Positions 10,313 to 23,929 of a stretch of 64,000 nucleotides of DNA are shown here, piece after piece. Under the pieces are notes generated by a model. It was not told the origin of the DNA and made no database searches. It saw only the letters and a list, made by a program, of their open reading frames with translations. The position numbers were made by a program, and so were the translations under genes. How positions within the stretch are numbered: position 1 is the stretch's first letter; every line of letters starts with the position of its first letter. The stretch is from Meloidogyne chitwoodi (Eukaryota > Nematoda > Chromadorea > Rhabditida > Meloidogynidae), in contig JACZZP010000003.1 of the NCBI GenBank assembly GCA_015183035.1, positions 496,001 to 560,000 of the forward strand. Reading direction: 5' to 3'.

Positions 10313-13300
10313 TCAAAGTCCAAGTTCATCTTTTATTTCTTGGTTTACTTTTACATATTCTTGTGCTTTTTCAAGTACTCGCTTTCTCACTTTTCCTAAT
10401 TCATTTCTTAAAATTTCTTCCAAATTGTCTTCTTGATTAGAATTTTTAATTGCGGAAGATGCACTCTGAACACCAAAACGTCCTAAAAATATTTATTTAA
10501 ATAAATTAAAATTAAGTTTTAAAAAATAAACCTGTACTAATACCACTAGCAGTCATAAAATGAGCACTTGTATTTGCATCTCCAATAGCTGCTATAATTG
10601 ATCCATTATCAAATTGTTTTACAGGATTTTCAATTCCATAAATTGCAACATCAAAAGTTGTTGTATTTAAACTATAACGATCAAAATAAAGAATTTGTTT
10701 TGATTCTGTCATTATTTCCTTTCCTTTTATACGATGACTACTTGATGCTCCTTCTTGTTGTACTATATTTTCTTCTCTTTCTCTAATTTGTACGTTTCCT
10801 CTCTTTTTAGGATGTCTATCATTAAATGTATAATTAAATAATGCTCTAGCCCATCTTTTTTGTAATTCTTCATGAAAATCATCATATTTTTTTAATTCTT
10901 TTTCATGTTTATCTTTTAATTCAGTTAATGAATTCCAATCATATTGACCACTCACTAATTGGTTATACGCCTGCTCCAAATTCTTAAACCCATTAGCTAT
11001 TCTATTTCTCTCAATTTTAAAGTCATTAATAAATTGTTCAAGTCCAACAGGTGTTATTGATGCAATATGTAATGTTGGATTAGACTCAAATAATCTTACA
11101 ACAACTTGATCTCCAATCAGATTACCTTCTTTATTTGGCTTCATTCCCTGCAGAATAAAATCTGTTAATTTGGCATAACGTTCTTTAAGCATTTCAGAAG
11201 GAAGGCTAGAGTGAATCAATTCATCTAATTTCTGTTCTTCTAAATATTCTTTCATGTCAGTTATAGGATCTCTAAAGAAGGCAGTCCCGTCATCAAAAAC
11301 ATATCTGTCTCTGTCCCAATGTTTTTTATCAAATATAACTACACCATAATTTTTAGATTCTGTCAATTGTTGTGGTTTTTCTAAAAAAGGTTTTAAAAAT
11401 TTATTATATTAAAAATTTTGTTTTAAAATTTTTAACCTAAATATTTATTTCGTATTTGGTCATTAGCACCACCAGCACAGAAAAAGAAATCAAAAGGAAT
11501 TTTTGCAACAGCTCTTCCAATATTATCAGAAGTATATTCTACATTTTCTAAATAATTAAATTCTTCTTCTAAATTTTTTAATTCAAAAGCTTTTCCTTCA
11601 ATTTGTAGTTTGGCAAGATGTTCTGCAGTAATATATTCAACTACATCTCCTCTATAACGAGTATAAGGTATTAATCCTCCATAAATGTTTTTAATATTTT
11701 CAATTTTTTGTCTAAGAATTTCAGAACGTGCATCTTCAGGATTCCATCCATAATTTATGTAAATTTCGACCATTCCTTCAAGCTCATTTTGTGCATTTGG
11801 ATTAAATTGTTTTTCTGGAGTACCCAAAATAGCTAATGGCATTCTATTGTATGTTTCAATGTCCAAAACTGCCACTTCATAAATTGATTTCAAAAAAGAT
11901 TTTGGTCTATCAATTATGTTTTGTTCTCTTCTATCTATATATTTTGATAATACCTTCAATCTTTCTTTTAACAAATTTTCCAAATTTTTTATATTAAAAA
12001 AACCAATGCCTTCATCAAATAATTTTCCCAACGATCCTTCTCCTTTAAAAAAATTATCAAATTCAGTACCCAAAAAGAAACGTAATTCTGACATCCAAAT
12101 TCGATCAAAATCTACTACTCGATTTCTCATATACTCTTCAGTACGATCATTTACTAGAGTTATATTTATTCCATCTGAAAAAATTATTAATGATAAGAGA
12201 AATCTTTTTTTAATATTTTAAGAAAATTTCCCAGTTGATTTTTTATTAAAATAAAATTGTTTACAGCAGTAAGATTCAAACCCTTGCCATTTTTGACGAA
12301 GCAAGCGCCTTACCAACTACACCAACAAGTTGGAATAAAAGTTTTCTCATTTTTCCTCTTATATTTTTTTTCATAAATTATTTTTTTTTTTTAACATATT
12401 ATAATTAAAAAATAACGAATTCCGAAAGTCGAAATTTCGAAAAATATTTAAGAGAATGGAATAAAAAATAAGTTAATTTTTATAATTTTATCTAATGTTT
12501 TACCCATAAAAAGTTTATAAGCAGCATATAAACCAACAGGTCCTGCACCTTGAACAATTGCATGTTTATTCCCTTTAATTCTTTTATTTTCTAAATGTTC
12601 TTGATAAATTCTTGCATTTATAGCTATATCCAATTTTTTACTTTGAATTTCAGATAATTCATAAATTAAATTTAAATGTTTCAATTCAACATCTTTTTCC
12701 ATAAAAGAGAATATATCAATTAAAGTACCTTCATTCCCCGGAGAATGTAAATCTTTAATAAATATTTTACATTTAACCACTAATTTTATTAGTTTAGTAC
12801 AAGGATTTTCTCTTTTCTTTTTGGGAGAAGCTGTTCTTTGTTGACTTGATTCTCCTACCTCATAAGTTGAAGGAGTACTAAAACATCCACACCAATTGGT
12901 ACTTTTCCTTCCTTTTTTAGAAATCTTCTTTGAGTGTAAAGGAGACTTTATAGGACTTCTCTCTAAAGATAATGTTTCCAACTCAAGGTCATCAACAGTT
13001 TCATCATTATTTAATTCTCTTTTAACTTGTTCAACATTACAATAATTTTTATTTATAAAATTATTTTCTGCAAATCTTGCTACATTATCTCTAAGATTAA
13101 TTACAGCATTTGTGAATACTGTTGTCATGTCACTATTTGGTTCTGTATACATTAAATATTCAAATTCTTCAAATTGAAGAACATCATTAGCTTGTGTACT
13201 TCCACGAGCATTTCCAGTTGTTTGGTCTATTTTAGAAATGTTAATTAATTGATTATATCGCCAATCTTTATCAAGGCCTTTTTCATGAGCTCTATCATCT

Positions 13301-14049
13301 CTAAAGCCTTTTCCTATAAAAAATGTTTATTTAAAAATGAGATTTTTTTTAATTAATTTGCTATTAGTTAGTGTTCGGAAAAATTAATTTTTTCTATATG
13401 GGATTTGAAATTTGAATTCTATCGGATTGTTGGGATTAATTCTGTCCCAATTAAGTTGAGTGGAGATAACTAAAATCAGAGGATTTTGTATATAAAAGAG
13501 AAAAAAATATAAAATAAACAAAGTGTTCTCGGTGGTTCAGTGGTATATATCAGGGATCCTGCCGACCCGATTCCCGATTCCCGAAAATCGGGAATTCCCG
13601 ACGATTTTTGGGTCGGGAATTCCCGATTCACGAAAATCGGGAACTGAAAATTTTCGGGAATTCCCGATTCACGAAAATCGGGAATTGAAAAATTTCGGGA
13701 ATTCCCGATTCCCGAAAATCGGGAATTGATTTTTTGTCGGCAGGATCCCTGGTATATATTAGAGTAAGCAATAAAGATAGGTTGCAGGTTCGAAACCGTT
13801 CGGTGACTAAACTTTTTATTTTTAAGGCAATTAAATAATATAATTTTTTATTAAAAAATAACTTTTGTCAAATTTGTATCGTGATTGGTCGCTAGCTGGA
13901 AAAACAGCATAAATCAAATTATTTTGTATTGTTCCCATCAATTGTTCTTCGTTAAAAGCTTCATTTTTATCAAAAAATGAAATTAAAATTAAAACAAGGC
14001 AAACAATATTAATAGGTAATAATAATAATTTTGTTGTTTTTCTTTTCAT
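10313..14049 (-). CDS. FAD-dependent oxidoreductase-like protein, copy 1 (intact)
   Basis: Five exons: 13863-14049, 12504-13313, 11437-12174, 10532-11380, 10313-10482; phases join without a stop to 917 aa. A Lys/Arg start followed by a hydrophobic stretch (about residues 8-25) suggests a signal peptide or anchor. Residues 318-323 are GAGPVG within AIVQGAGPVGLYAAYKLFM, a Rossmann GxGxxG, whose second strand ends in an ND pair rather than the usual Glu. FCAGGANDQIR (about 565-574) and GDANTSAHFMTASGISTG (845 on) match the DG and GD flavin-binding motifs of the PHBH-fold monooxygenase group (which also includes MICAL). This points to an FAD-dependent hydroxylase or oxidase; substrate and family are not recognised. 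The N-terminal 310 residues and Lys/Glu-rich insertions are unlike typical members. A nearly colinear paralogue lies at 26254-33345. Confidence 0.75.
12261..12333 (-). repeat. tRNA-like sequence in an intron of FAD gene copy 1
   Basis: Read on the minus strand it has GGTGTAGTTGGTAAGGC (D-arm like) and GGGTTTGAATC (T-arm like) at tRNA spacing, but acceptor halves do not pair well. Probably a tRNA-derived relic. The counterpart at 28789-28860 sits in the same intron of copy 2. Confidence 0.5.
13525..13810 (+). repeat. tRNA-like sequence split by a MITE, intron of FAD copy 1
   Basis: GTTCTCGGTGGTTCAGTGGT (13525 on) and the T-arm-like GCAGGTTCGAAACC (from about 13784) correspond to the uninterrupted tRNA-like copy at 33011-33085, but here a 201-bp element separates the halves. 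It lies antisense within the first intron of the host gene. The acceptor stem is poorly paired even without the insert, so it is unlikely to be a working tRNA. Confidence 0.5.
13551..13751. mobile_element. hAT-type MITE (CAGGG ends) with 8-bp TSD
   Basis: Begins CAGGGATCCTGCCGA and ends with its complement TCGGCAGGATCCCTG. Flanked by GTATATAT at 13543-13550 and 13752-13759. CAGGG termini plus an 8-bp duplication are hallmarks of hAT elements. The interior is several copies of a GGGAATTCCCGATTC palindromic motif and does not encode a protein. Confidence 0.85.
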
Positions 14050-15047
14050 TTTTATGAAGGGAATAATATTTAAATTTTTTTGAAGGTTTTTTTAAAATGA
14101 GTGGTTTTTACCTTGAATAAATTTGTTTAAATAGACATTTAATTTTTAAAAGAAAAAATTAAAAAATTCAAATTAAATAATTATGAAAGAAATATGAGAG
14201 AAGGGAAAAGAGGAGAGTGAAAAGAAAAAAAGATTATTAAAGAATTAAAAATTGCCAATTTTCATCCCTTTTATTTCTCCTCTTTTCTTGTGCTCATTAA
14301 AGAAGCTTTCCCTCTTCTCTCCTCTAATTAAATTATTAAGGGGAAGATGGACGTGGAAATTTTTTTCTTCGTCTTGGATAAATTTTCTTTATGTTGGCAT
14401 TTATATATGAAATAGTACATAGTTAATAAATAAATAAATTAGAGAAAAAAGATTTAAATAGGGAGGAGGTAATAGTCAAATGATTGGGTAAATTTAATTT
14501 AATTTTTAATTGACGTAAATCCTAATATTAATTCTTTTGTTTATTAATAAATAGGAGGGGAAAAGGTCAAATTGGCAATTTAAAATTTTCAAACAAAGGA
14601 ATTTTTTTTATTAATTTTTTAAGGAAGTAAAGGTCTTATGTATGTCAGTAATTAATCAATTAAATTAATTTTTTAAATTAGATTTTACCTTTAAATTAAT
14701 TTAATTGTACTTTCAAGTTTATTTATTTTTAAATTAGCCTTATATTAATTAAACTTTATACAACTTGTGAGGGTGTTTGGTGTAGTGGTATAGCGTTGCG
14801 ACTTTACTTATTTCGCCTTTTACATTTAAAATGTAGAGAAAAACCAAAAAATTCTTAGAACATAACTATAGATATTGAGAAGAAATGTTAAAATAATTAA
14901 GTAATTAGCATCTTTAAATAATAATAATCTGAAAAACTTCAAATTAAAAGAAGAAAGGGTATTTTTATAAAAAATTTTTCACTCTAAAAAAAATTTTAAT
15001 TTTTTTTATTTTAATTTTTTTATTTAGGAATTATATAAATACACCTC
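14050..15047. other. Upstream region of FAD gene copy 1
   Basis: From 14050 to about 14780 it is similar, block by block, to 33346-33980 upstream of copy 2 (shared GGAGGAGATAGTCAAATG-like, TTGACGTAAATCCTAAT and GTTTGGTGTAGTGGTA segments), so the promoter was duplicated with the gene. The similarity stops in the tRNA-like sequence near 14800, about 250 bp before the candidate retroelement LTR. Confidence 0.6.
14768..14812 (+). repeat. Truncated tRNA-like sequence at the duplication edge
   Basis: GTTTGGTGTAGTGGTATAGC matches the start of the fuller tRNA-like sequence at 33962-34034. The 3' half is missing, and similarity between the two duplicated blocks ends here. Confidence 0.45.
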
Positions 15048-15613
15048 TGTGCCGAAAGGCACTTATTTTAATCATTTTAATTTAATTATTTAATTTCATC
15101 ATTTTTTCTTTTTATCGATTTTCTAAATTGCCAACATTCTGTTATTATTTGGCCTAAACTTATTTTTGTAACGCCCAACTTTTTTACTATTTAATGATCG
15201 TGCTTATTCCCCATTTTTACTTGCTTCTTCTATTAATTGTTTTCTTAAACTTGCTTGTTTTTCACTTATTCACTTTACTGGCTTTATTTGCTGGCAAATT
15301 TACTACCAGCGCACTTCGCTCTGCTAGTACTTTTGATCACCACTTCTCTCAACTACCACTCGTACCTTCGGCATTATCATTACTTTTACCTTTAATAAGT
15401 TTATTGTGTTCACTTATTATTTGTTAATCACAAGGATTTGACATTGTTGACTGTCATTTCCACTTTCTCGGCATTTATTCCCCCGAGCTATTATTATTAT
15501 ATAATAATTATTATTTAGAAATCAGTAAAGTTCTTTAATTTCTGTTTGTGTTTATTTTTTGGGCTTTAGGAAATTTTAGAGTCTAGGCCATTAACTGTGC
15601 CCTTTTCGGCACA
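15048..15613 (+). mobile_element. Candidate 5' LTR of the BEL/Pao element
   Basis: The 566-bp stretch begins TGTGCCGAAAGGCAC and ends GTGCCCTTTTCGGCACA, i.e. TG...CA with inverted termini, and precedes the retroelement ORF by 170 bp. It is less AT-rich than its surroundings. No matching second copy was found after the ORF, so the LTR call rests on ends and position only; a solo or unrelated TIR element is the alternative. Confidence 0.5.
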
Positions 15614-15782
15614 ACCTCAAACATTTTCACAATTTGTTAAAAAAAAAGAAAAAAATAGTTAAATCAAATTTTTAAATATTATAAGGTTGTTGCGAGAATT
15701 TCTCTTCGAAATATTCCCTTCAAGCAGAAAATTCCTCCCCAAATAATTATTAAAGTAATTAAAAAAATTAAAAAATTGTATT

Positions 15783-18700
15783 ATGATTTTATTAAGTCAA
15801 AGGTCTTTTATTACGCGCGAGGCAGCGGAAAAATTAAAACTGGATACATTAGGAAATGAGGAGTATTACCTCACCAGTTTTGGCAATAATATGCCTAAAA
15901 AATATCAATGTGATTTAGTAAAACTCGGAATGTGGGCTGAGGGAAAAAAGATGACAATGGTTCTAAATAAATTGGATTTCATAGTAAATCCATTACCGTA
16001 TTACGACGTTGAGGAAATGTATAAAAATTATGAAAAAATTTATGCAGAAAAATTGGCAGTCACTACTTGGAGCCAGCCGGATATATTATTGGGTATGGAC
16101 ATCTGGCATGAGCTGCATGTTCGAAAAATGCAGGCCCTGCCTAGTGGGTTTATTGTATGCCAGTCCAGGCTAGGACTAATTATGAGTGGTTGGGGTCAAA
16201 TTGAGGATGAGTCTCAACAATTAGTTACTGGGATTTATAAGGCTCAAAGCGCTCAAATTTATTCAGTAATTCAATTTACTGAAGATAAGAGGCAAAAAAC
16301 TAAGAAAGCGACTGATTTAGAAAATCAAGAAAATTTAATAAATTTCTTTGGTCTAAATGGAGTAGGAATGGAGGATTTAACTCCCCCTACAAAAGATCAA
16401 GAAGTAATGGATAATTTTAGGAAAAATCTTCTTTTCCTTGAAGGTCGCTATCAAATAGCGTTACCTTTTAATGAGAACATAAAATATTTACCCACTAACT
16501 TTCATCATGCAAAGGTAAGGTTGGCTACAACCATTCGGAAATTGCAAAAATTAAAGTTAGTAGGGGAATATCAAAAAATTATAAATGAACAACTTGAGAA
16601 AGGCATGATAGAGCTGGTTGAGAACCCCACGGAATCTCAAGGGCCAGTTCATTATCTACCTCATAGAGCAGTTGTTCGCACTGATAAGGCTTTCACTAAG
16701 GTGCGTATAGTTATGGACGCTAGTGCTAAGCCTCCGGGTCAACCTGCTTTACCCTCTCTCAATAATTGTCTATATACTGGACCTATTTTACTAAAGCAAT
16801 TGGTCGGAATTCTTTTACGTTTCCGATTTTTGGACAAGGTTCTATTGGCCGATATAGAGAAGGCCTTTTTGCAGCTCGGAGTCCGAGAAAGTGACCGAGA
16901 CTGTACACGTTTTTTATGGGTGAAGGACCCTGAGGAGCTGAATCCTGACCAGATTATTTATCAAAAATGTTTGGTCTTTCGATTCTGTAGGGTTAGTTTT
17001 GGTCTTACAGTATCCCCATTTTTACTGAATGCGGCTATTCAGGAGCATTTAAAGCTCTTTGATTCCCCAATTGCCAGGAGCATTGAGGAGAATCTTTATA
17101 TGGACAATATTTTAATTGAAGTAAAAAAGGAGTATAATATAAAGGAAATTTATAAAGAAGTTAAGGAGATCTTTAAATCTGCTGGGATGAGGCTGAGAGA
17201 ATTTTTCGGTGCCTCTAAGGCAGAATTCAGGGATATTCCGAAAGAAGATTTGGCTCCAAATGTGGAGGAGACAAAAATTTTCGGAATAAAATGGAATTTA
17301 GAGCAAGAAATAATGACAATTGAATTCCCAAAAATTGAAAAATTTGCTACAAAAAGGGAAATTTTGTCGGCAATTGCGAAAGTTTACGACCCCTTAGGCC
17401 TAGTGTCACCCGCATTAATACCCGCCAAATTATTAATGCAAAAAATAGTCGAAGGAAATTATAAATGGGATGAGAAAATTGAGGAGGAATATTATCAAAA
17501 ATTAATAAGTATCCTCAATACTTGGCAAGAAGAGGGAGATCAGATAAAAATAAGATTCCCTCGAAAGCTAGTTTTTACTAAAATGGAGCCTAGAGAATAC
17601 CACTGCTTTACGGATGCTAGTGGTACAGGATTTGGTTGTGCTGTTTATGTACGAGCTGAAATTCAAAAAGCTCATCTGATTTTTGCAAAGAGCTTAATAA
17701 AACCTGCGCGCCTGCCACTTACAGAGGCAACGATACCGAGGCTCGAACTTCAAGCTCTTGCTTTGGGAGTTAAAGTTTTAAATTTTTTACAAGCTGAGTT
17801 ACAATTTGATAAAACTCAAGGGGTAATTTGGTCTGACAGCCAATGCAACATTGAGCGCTTGAATCATTATGAGAAATATGATCGATTTACGGCTAATCGA
17901 GTCGTAAAGATTCGAGGCCAATATTTAGTTAAGCATGTTATCAGTGAGGAAAATCCCGCGGATCTCTGTTCAAGGGGGATTACCCCCAAGGCATTACAGA
18001 ATAATAAATTTTGGTGGCACGGTCCCACATGGCTCTCACAGAGCAAGGAAAAATGGGTCCGGCCTAAATTTGAATATATTCCGGGTACAGAAAAAATTAA
18101 AAATGAAGAAATAATTGAGGCAATAATTGAGCAAAAGCCTATAAATCGCTCCATAGTTGATGAAACAAGATTTTCAAATTATTGGCGCTTGATTCGAGCT
18201 TTAGCTTATGCCTTCCGTTCCTTGCGGAAAATCGGGAGCAAAATAATTTGGAAGGGTCTGATGAAGTCAGAATTATTAAAAAATACAAGTGAAAACTTAT
18301 CAGTGGAAGAATTAAAATTTTCTAGGGATTATTTGATTCGAATTGTTCAAGCTAAATTCCCACCTGATAAGGAAAGAATACGAGAATTAAATATGATAAA
18401 AATTCAGAATATTTGGGTATGTCAAGGAAGGATAAGAGAAGCAGATCTTCCAGATGAGGCTATAATGCCCATTTATTTGCCAAAGCAAGCTTGGCTTACT
18501 AAATTAATTATACTTAATATTCACAAGGAAAATAATCATTGTGGAACAGAAATATTATTAGGAATAATTAGAATGAAATTTTGGATTCCCCAAGGAAGAA
18601 AATTAATAAGAGAAGTGTTAAAATCAGCCAAATTTGGTTGTCTGATTTGTAGAAAATTTAGTCTCCTTCCTTATGATGGTAAAAAATTCGATCTTTTTCC

Positions 18701-21700
18701 AAAAGAGCGAATTAACATTACACGACCCTTTAAGAGTGTGGGCATCGACTATTTCGGCCCTTTGGTCGTAAAAATTCAAAATAAGCCCGAAAAGGTGTAT
18801 GGAGCGCTTTTTACTTGTATGGTTGTTCGCGCCATCCATGTTGAAATGGCTTATGATTTATCAGGGAATTCCTTTTTGCAAGCCTACAGAAAATTCATAG
18901 CTCGCAGAGGAGTCCCAGATATAATTTTCTCGGATAATGCTACTAATTTTCAATTTGGGGCAAAAATTGTTAAAAAATTAAGTGAACAAACCTATTTTAC
19001 GCAGGAAGTACAACAATGGGTTGCTCACCGAGGTACAAAGTGGAAATTTACCACCCCACGGAATCCCCGTGAGGGTGGGGTTTGGGAAAGGATGATAGGG
19101 GTAGTCAAAAATGCCATGAAAAGATGTATTGGCAAAAAATTGATAGACCATTCTGAACTTCAGGCTCTCTTTAGTGAGCTAGAAGCAATGGTCAATATTC
19201 GACCTCTGACCTTTCTTTCTGGTGCCGAACCCTTAAGGAAAATTCGCCCAATTGATTTTTTAATTCCTTATTCGCCTACAGAGGTAAATTTTGCTAACTT
19301 AGGCGATGATTCCGATTACGAGGAGGAGCTAAGCAGAGAGCAAGGACTCAAAAATTTAAAAGAAATTAATAAAAAATTAAATAAATTATGGGAAATATGG
19401 AGAACCCAATATCTCCTCTCCCTTAGGGAGAAAGGTGAAAAATTGAGTAAAAATACTGGCAAGGACCCCCAAGTCGGAGAAGTGGTGATCATCGCAGATG
19501 ATTTACCCAGACCTCTTTGGCGACTTGGTAGAATAATAGAATTAATTAAGGGTCGAGATAAAATGATTAGAACCGTTAAAATAATTATTATGGGAAAAAT
19601 TTTCAAGAGGAGCATAACTCAAATATATCCCCTTGAAATTTCAGATAATCAACAACAACAACCACGTCAAAAACAGCGACAACCAGGCGACATAAATCTA
19701 GAAATGGAAGATTATTCCTCAGAAGAAGAAATTTCTCCATTTCCAGGCCGAGCTACCAAAAAATTGGCTCCGACTCAAATTTCTGCTCCTCCTTTACCTA
19801 CACCAGAAATTATTATGCTAGCAACGGTTGAGTCATCTCGTCCTCCTATACCTGTTGTGCAAGATCTTCGAGATGAACGAGCATTATCTAAATTTGGAAG
19901 GAGGAAAGAAGGGGAAATTGAAATTCGACGCCGAAAGGAACCCGTACGACCTATTATGAGGGGAATACGTGATAAAAAAGAAGATGAAGCTTTAAAAAAT
20001 AAAAAGAAACTTGAAGAAAGTTTAGAGAAAGATTTACACGACCCTAATATTATGGTCGAATTTAACAACGGAAGAAGAACCAGTTATAGGCGCCTCGCTT
20101 CAAAGGATTTAGAAAAATATAAAATTCCTAGAAGACAAAAACAGAAATACGGACGAGGTCGATTTACATTCGGAAGAGCTGGAATAAATGCCATAATGAA
20201 ACATCAGGGAGCCGGCAAATGCGACGAGAAAGATAGAATACGTTTGCAACAAGCTTCGATTTTAGAGGCTAAAGAAGAAAAATTTCGGAAAAAGGGTGAA
20301 AAAGCCTTCTCAAAATTTCAAAGGAATTTCGAACTTCAGCAACACAATAAGGCCTATGAAAATGAAGAATGGTATAAAATAAAAGAAAAGAAGATAGTGG
20401 CAAATAGAAGAGCAAGATGGGAGATCAGGCAAGAAGCTCAACAAAAACCTGAAATGTGGCCTCCAGAAGAAATAAATAAGGTTGAAGAAATGCCTTATAG
20501 TATTCTAACACCTTGTGCTGAACCTCTTCACGCCAACTGTAGACAAACAAAGATGGCTAGCAGCACTGCGAAGGCAAGAAAATTGGCCTATCCCGTCAAC
20601 TATCCAGTTATGACGACTTTAGCTCATTTATTAGTGTTCAACTGGTTTAGTCGACAAAACTTTCCGGCTGAAATGGGCATGGCTCTTAGAGATAATTTAA
20701 TTGGTGCCGAGAATGCCACTTGGCTAATCTTCAAATTTTGGCAACATATTAAAACATCACCCTTGAAGGCTTTTCGAAATAAATTTATCGGAGATGTCAT
20801 TTGGATCAGAAGGATGAACTGCGTAATCTTTAATCAGATCTGCAAACAATCGGATTCAATACATATCAAACTTCAAAATCCTCCGCAAACTCCAATTGCA
20901 GATCTAAATGAGTGGCTTCAGTTCATCACCAATGCTTTTTCTAAGCTTATGACAAGGAGGAATATTGACTTTTGGAAAACAGATAGAAAAATGGTTCTGA
21001 TAGATTCGCCCCTTATCGTCGCTGCGGATCCTTCAATTCAATCAGTGGTTGGATGGACAAAAAATCCTGAAGATTGCAAGCTCATCTACTTTGATGGCGC
21101 TACTGATTTACATCATATCATCTATTTCGGAATAAAGGCCGAAAATCTGATGATCGTCGTACAACCAGACGAGATAGTAATGGCATCAATAACTCGATCC
21201 TTAGAAAAATGGCGCGAGTACAGTGTGCCTATCAAAATCACTTTGGTTCATAAAGAAAGTAAAGATGGAGCTGAACGAAGGAATTATCAAGAACAATTTC
21301 ACCAGCTTTCTGAATCCTTTGGGACAGGATACTTATACTATGACGGCCAATTAAAAAATTTAAAATTGGTTCGAAGAAAATTTTTGAATAATGAAAATGA
21401 TTCTTCGGAAGAGGACGAACCTGGACCCATGGCTAAGGCAGTGGCTTATGTTGAACAACCGGTCCTACCTCAAGAGCAACAACAAAATGAAGAAACTTTG
21501 CCTTCAATAACTCAAATGCGTCCGCCCTTAGAACAACGCCTAAAAGAACTTCTTAACCGAATTTCTGGTCAAAATAATGAAGAATTGGCAGGTCCCAGTA
21601 CGTCAACACAAACTCCTCGAAAATCACGTGGTTCTTTATTTAAAAATTTATGCTCCTTGGCACTTATTTGCCTATTTCTACTCCTAATAATAACAACAGG

Positions 21701-23720
21701 AACCAGTGGTCAAATTGTGACTACATCAAAAGTGAGTACGCCTACTGGTTACAAGCGAGTCTATAAGGTACGTGCTTCCCCAAATTTAATAAAAATGTTT
21801 AATGAGCAAAAATATGGGATAGACCAGGAAAGGTTTAGGAGAAGAAATATGGACGAAATCAGTGGAGGCGCGCCGGTATATTGGTGCGCCACCCAATCGT
21901 CAGCCTTGTGGAAATTTCCAACCAAGGAAAATGCCACTTTTTGTAATAAAGGGGGCTTCCAAAAGTGGAAACACTTTGATTTTGAAACTTATTCCCAGGT
22001 AACCCGACCCCAACCAGTCGAAGCATTTATTTGCTCCGCGAAATTCACCAAAGAAGTGTATTATGTTAATTTTTTAGGGGATAAATTCGTTACTCTGGAG
22101 CAACAGTTACTTCCTCTCTCTAAGGAAGACTGTTTAAAAATGAAAGAGACCAAAATATGCCCTTTAAATAAAAAGGAAATGGATAAAAAAGATGGTCTCT
22201 GGAAAACCTCGGAAATCCTCCAAGTAGACTTTCCGGGGCGATTTTCCTCGTTTTTTGGAGGAGCAAGGGAATCCTCCGTGATTAACTGCCACCTACAGCC
22301 TACCACCCTCCATTATAATCCCCAATTAATGAAAATGTTTTCCCCTCTTTATGAGGTGGAAAAATGTCATTATATGACTGACTTTTGTCAGCTCCCAGAT
22401 AATTCGAGTATTATTTGGGAGTCTCATTGTGAATCAAAAAATTGCAAAAGTTGCAATTATGAATATTTAGGGAGGTGGGAAGGAGATTATAGCATGTCCG
22501 GGGAACGGATCATGTGGATCTCTACCTCTAAGGAAATTGCTCTATCCTTTATATATAACGGTCCTCGAGAGATCGCTTGTAATGGCAGAGCAGTCAGAAA
22601 GTCGGAGCAAGGATTTGCTATCGACGAAAAGGAATTAATTATGATGTTCGCCCATAGACCCAAGCGTTCAGTAGATGAGGAGCAATTAGCGGCGGAGCTC
22701 ACCGCTACTGAAATTGCCGTAAAAGAGTTTTATGATAAGATTATGGACGAGAAATGCCGTCAACAGACAGTTCGGCATGATAATCCTACCTATCATGTCC
22801 GGCAGGCATTCCATAAACAGAATCTCGTAGCCACTTGGCTCAACGAGGATACTGCTGAAGTATTCTCTTGCTTTGACGTTGAATTAAGAAACGTCAGATT
22901 TCGCCCGGAGCCAAGATGTTATAAATATATTCCAGTCCAAGTTCTCTTACATAATCAAACTCGAATGGGATTTTTGGATCCAGAACTGCGTATCCTAGGT
23001 GAAACGTCACCCCTAGCAGATTGTGAGAGATATCGATTACGATATTTTGATGTCTCCCCGGGACTTTGGATCCGAGTTAATACCCAAACTGGACTTTGGG
23101 AAAGAGTGGAACAGGCTAAGATTCATATTTATCATGATAATCTTACGGCTCACGACATGAGTACCACTCCAATCGTATTTCATGAGTGGATTTTGAAAAA
23201 TAATACCGAAGACCCCTTATTCGTTCATGTGAGCGAGTTGTCTCAATATGAGACATGGAAAACTAATGTTAAATCGGAAGAGTCCGAAAGAGCATTAGTT
23301 TTGGGAGCTCTCCCAGGTGGGCTTGAGGGAGTAGCTAAAGCTTGGATTTGGAGTAAATGGCAATTATTAGTGGACTGGTGGATGACCCTAAGTTGTCTTT
23401 TCTCCACCTTTCTATTTTTAAGGGACATTGGTATCCCTTTGCTCACTGTATACTTGATTTACCCTGTGTGGTCGAGTATCAGAGCCTTTATGGGAGGAGC
23501 CTCCAGACGAAGACCCTCAGAAAACGCTTCGAGTCGAGTTACTACTCGACGGAGCCAAGCCTCGCAGGATGATATTGAGTTATCATCTGTTGTTCCGCGT
23601 AGGCAGAGGACAAATTACTTTTCCTCCAGAAGAGGCTCGAATGAGACTCTGAAAACCCTTGATACTCGTGTGTCGAGTAAATTCCTTTCTCCTTCATCGA
23701 GAGGAAGGAGTAAGACATAA
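15783..23720 (+). CDS. BEL/Pao LTR retrotransposon polyprotein with Env-like end (5'-truncated)
   Basis: A single 2645-codon frame. In order: the C-terminal part of a retroviral-type aspartic protease ([14 protein letters not shown], but no catalytic Asp motif before it); reverse transcriptase (about 300-450; [28 protein letters not shown], active site YMDN); RNase H (about 605-690; [10 protein letters not shown]); integrase with HHCC finger (about 913-955) and DDE residues in [15 protein letters not shown] and GGVWER; a Lys/Glu-rich linker; a hydrophobic segment near 1958; a Cys-rich ectodomain-like region with a basic RPKRS site near 2290; and a C-terminal membrane segment near 2540-2575. 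The domain order with an Env-like extension is known from some nematode BEL elements. Gag and the protease core are missing between the LTR-like sequence and the first Met, so this copy is not autonomous, although the remaining frame has no stop. Confidence 0.88.
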   Translation: MILLSQRSFITREAAEKLKLDTLGNEEYYLTSFGNNMPKKYQCDLVKLGMWAEGKKMTMVLNKLDFIVNPLPYYDVEEMYKNYEKIYAEKLAVTTWSQPDILLGMDIWHELHVRKMQALPSGFIVCQSRLGLIMSGWGQIEDESQQLVTGIYKAQSAQIYSVIQFTEDKRQKTKKATDLENQENLINFFGLNGVGMEDLTPPTKDQEVMDNFRKNLLFLEGRYQIALPFNENIKYLPTNFHHAKVRLATTIRKLQKLKLVGEYQKIINEQLEKGMIELVENPTESQGPVHYLPHRAVVRTDKAFTKVRIVMDASAKPPGQPALPSLNNCLYTGPILLKQLVGILLRFRFLDKVLLADIEKAFLQLGVRESDRDCTRFLWVKDPEELNPDQIIYQKCLVFRFCRVSFGLTVSPFLLNAAIQEHLKLFDSPIARSIEENLYMDNILIEVKKEYNIKEIYKEVKEIFKSAGMRLREFFGASKAEFRDIPKEDLAPNVEETKIFGIKWNLEQEIMTIEFPKIEKFATKREILSAIAKVYDPLGLVSPALIPAKLLMQKIVEGNYKWDEKIEEEYYQKLISILNTWQEEGDQIKIRFPRKLVFTKMEPREYHCFTDASGTGFGCAVYVRAEIQKAHLIFAKSLIKPARLPLTEATIPRLELQALALGVKVLNFLQAELQFDKTQGVIWSDSQCNIERLNHYEKYDRFTANRVVKIRGQYLVKHVISEENPADLCSRGITPKALQNNKFWWHGPTWLSQSKEKWVRPKFEYIPGTEKIKNEEIIEAIIEQKPINRSIVDETRFSNYWRLIRALAYAFRSLRKIGSKIIWKGLMKSELLKNTSENLSVEELKFSRDYLIRIVQAKFPPDKERIRELNMIKIQNIWVCQGRIREADLPDEAIMPIYLPKQAWLTKLIILNIHKENNHCGTEILLGIIRMKFWIPQGRKLIREVLKSAKFGCLICRKFSLLPYDGKKFDLFPKERINITRPFKSVGIDYFGPLVVKIQNKPEKVYGALFTCMVVRAIHVEMAYDLSGNSFLQAYRKFIARRGVPDIIFSDNATNFQFGAKIVKKLSEQTYFTQEVQQWVAHRGTKWKFTTPRNPREGGVWERMIGVVKNAMKRCIGKKLIDHSELQALFSELEAMVNIRPLTFLSGAEPLRKIRPIDFLIPYSPTEVNFANLGDDSDYEEELSREQGLKNLKEINKKLNKLWEIWRTQYLLSLREKGEKLSKNTGKDPQVGEVVIIADDLPRPLWRLGRIIELIKGRDKMIRTVKIIIMGKIFKRSITQIYPLEISDNQQQQPRQKQRQPGDINLEMEDYSSEEEISPFPGRATKKLAPTQISAPPLPTPEIIMLATVESSRPPIPVVQDLRDERALSKFGRRKEGEIEIRRRKEPVRPIMRGIRDKKEDEALKNKKKLEESLEKDLHDPNIMVEFNNGRRTSYRRLASKDLEKYKIPRRQKQKYGRGRFTFGRAGINAIMKHQGAGKCDEKDRIRLQQASILEAKEEKFRKKGEKAFSKFQRNFELQQHNKAYENEEWYKIKEKKIVANRRARWEIRQEAQQKPEMWPPEEINKVEEMPYSILTPCAEPLHANCRQTKMASSTAKARKLAYPVNYPVMTTLAHLLVFNWFSRQNFPAEMGMALRDNLIGAENATWLIFKFWQHIKTSPLKAFRNKFIGDVIWIRRMNCVIFNQICKQSDSIHIKLQNPPQTPIADLNEWLQFITNAFSKLMTRRNIDFWKTDRKMVLIDSPLIVAADPSIQSVVGWTKNPEDCKLIYFDGATDLHHIIYFGIKAENLMIVVQPDEIVMASITRSLEKWREYSVPIKITLVHKESKDGAERRNYQEQFHQLSESFGTGYLYYDGQLKNLKLVRRKFLNNENDSSEEDEPGPMAKAVAYVEQPVLPQEQQQNEETLPSITQMRPPLEQRLKELLNRISGQNNEELAGPSTSTQTPRKSRGSLFKNLCSLALICLFLLLIITTGTSGQIVTTSKVSTPTGYKRVYKVRASPNLIKMFNEQKYGIDQERFRRRNMDEISGGAPVYWCATQSSALWKFPTKENATFCNKGGFQKWKHFDFETYSQVTRPQPVEAFICSAKFTKEVYYVNFLGDKFVTLEQQLLPLSKEDCLKMKETKICPLNKKEMDKKDGLWKTSEILQVDFPGRFSSFFGGARESSVINCHLQPTTLHYNPQLMKMFSPLYEVEKCHYMTDFCQLPDNSSIIWESHCESKNCKSCNYEYLGRWEGDYSMSGERIMWISTSKEIALSFIYNGPREIACNGRAVRKSEQGFAIDEKELIMMFAHRPKRSVDEEQLAAELTATEIAVKEFYDKIMDEKCRQQTVRHDNPTYHVRQAFHKQNLVATWLNEDTAEVFSCFDVELRNVRFRPEPRCYKYIPVQVLLHNQTRMGFLDPELRILGETSPLADCERYRLRYFDVSPGLWIRVNTQTGLWERVEQAKIHIYHDNLTAHDMSTTPIVFHEWILKNNTEDPLFVHVSELSQYETWKTNVKSEESERALVLGALPGGLEGVAKAWIWSKWQLLVDWWMTLSCLFSTFLFLRDIGIPLLTVYLIYPVWSSIRAFMGGASRRRPSENASSRVTTRRSQASQDDIELSSVVPRRQRTNYFSSRRGSNETLKTLDTRVSSKFLSPSSRGRSKT

Positions 23721-23929
23721 GAGTAGGGGATTAAGGAGGCATGTATATATTCTTAGAGTAAAAAAAAAAAATAAAATAATAAAAAATAATAATTATAAAT
23801 AAAAAATAATAATATAATATATATTTTTATACCACTTTTTTAAATAAAAAAATTTTTAAGCAAAAAAAAATTTCAATAAATAAATATATATTTTATTTGT
23901 TGTAAATAATAAATATTTTTTTTCTTCAG

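Noticed and set aside
15194..15427. 77-aa hydrophobic ORF
   Set aside because: Lies inside the candidate LTR, low complexity, no splice or start context.
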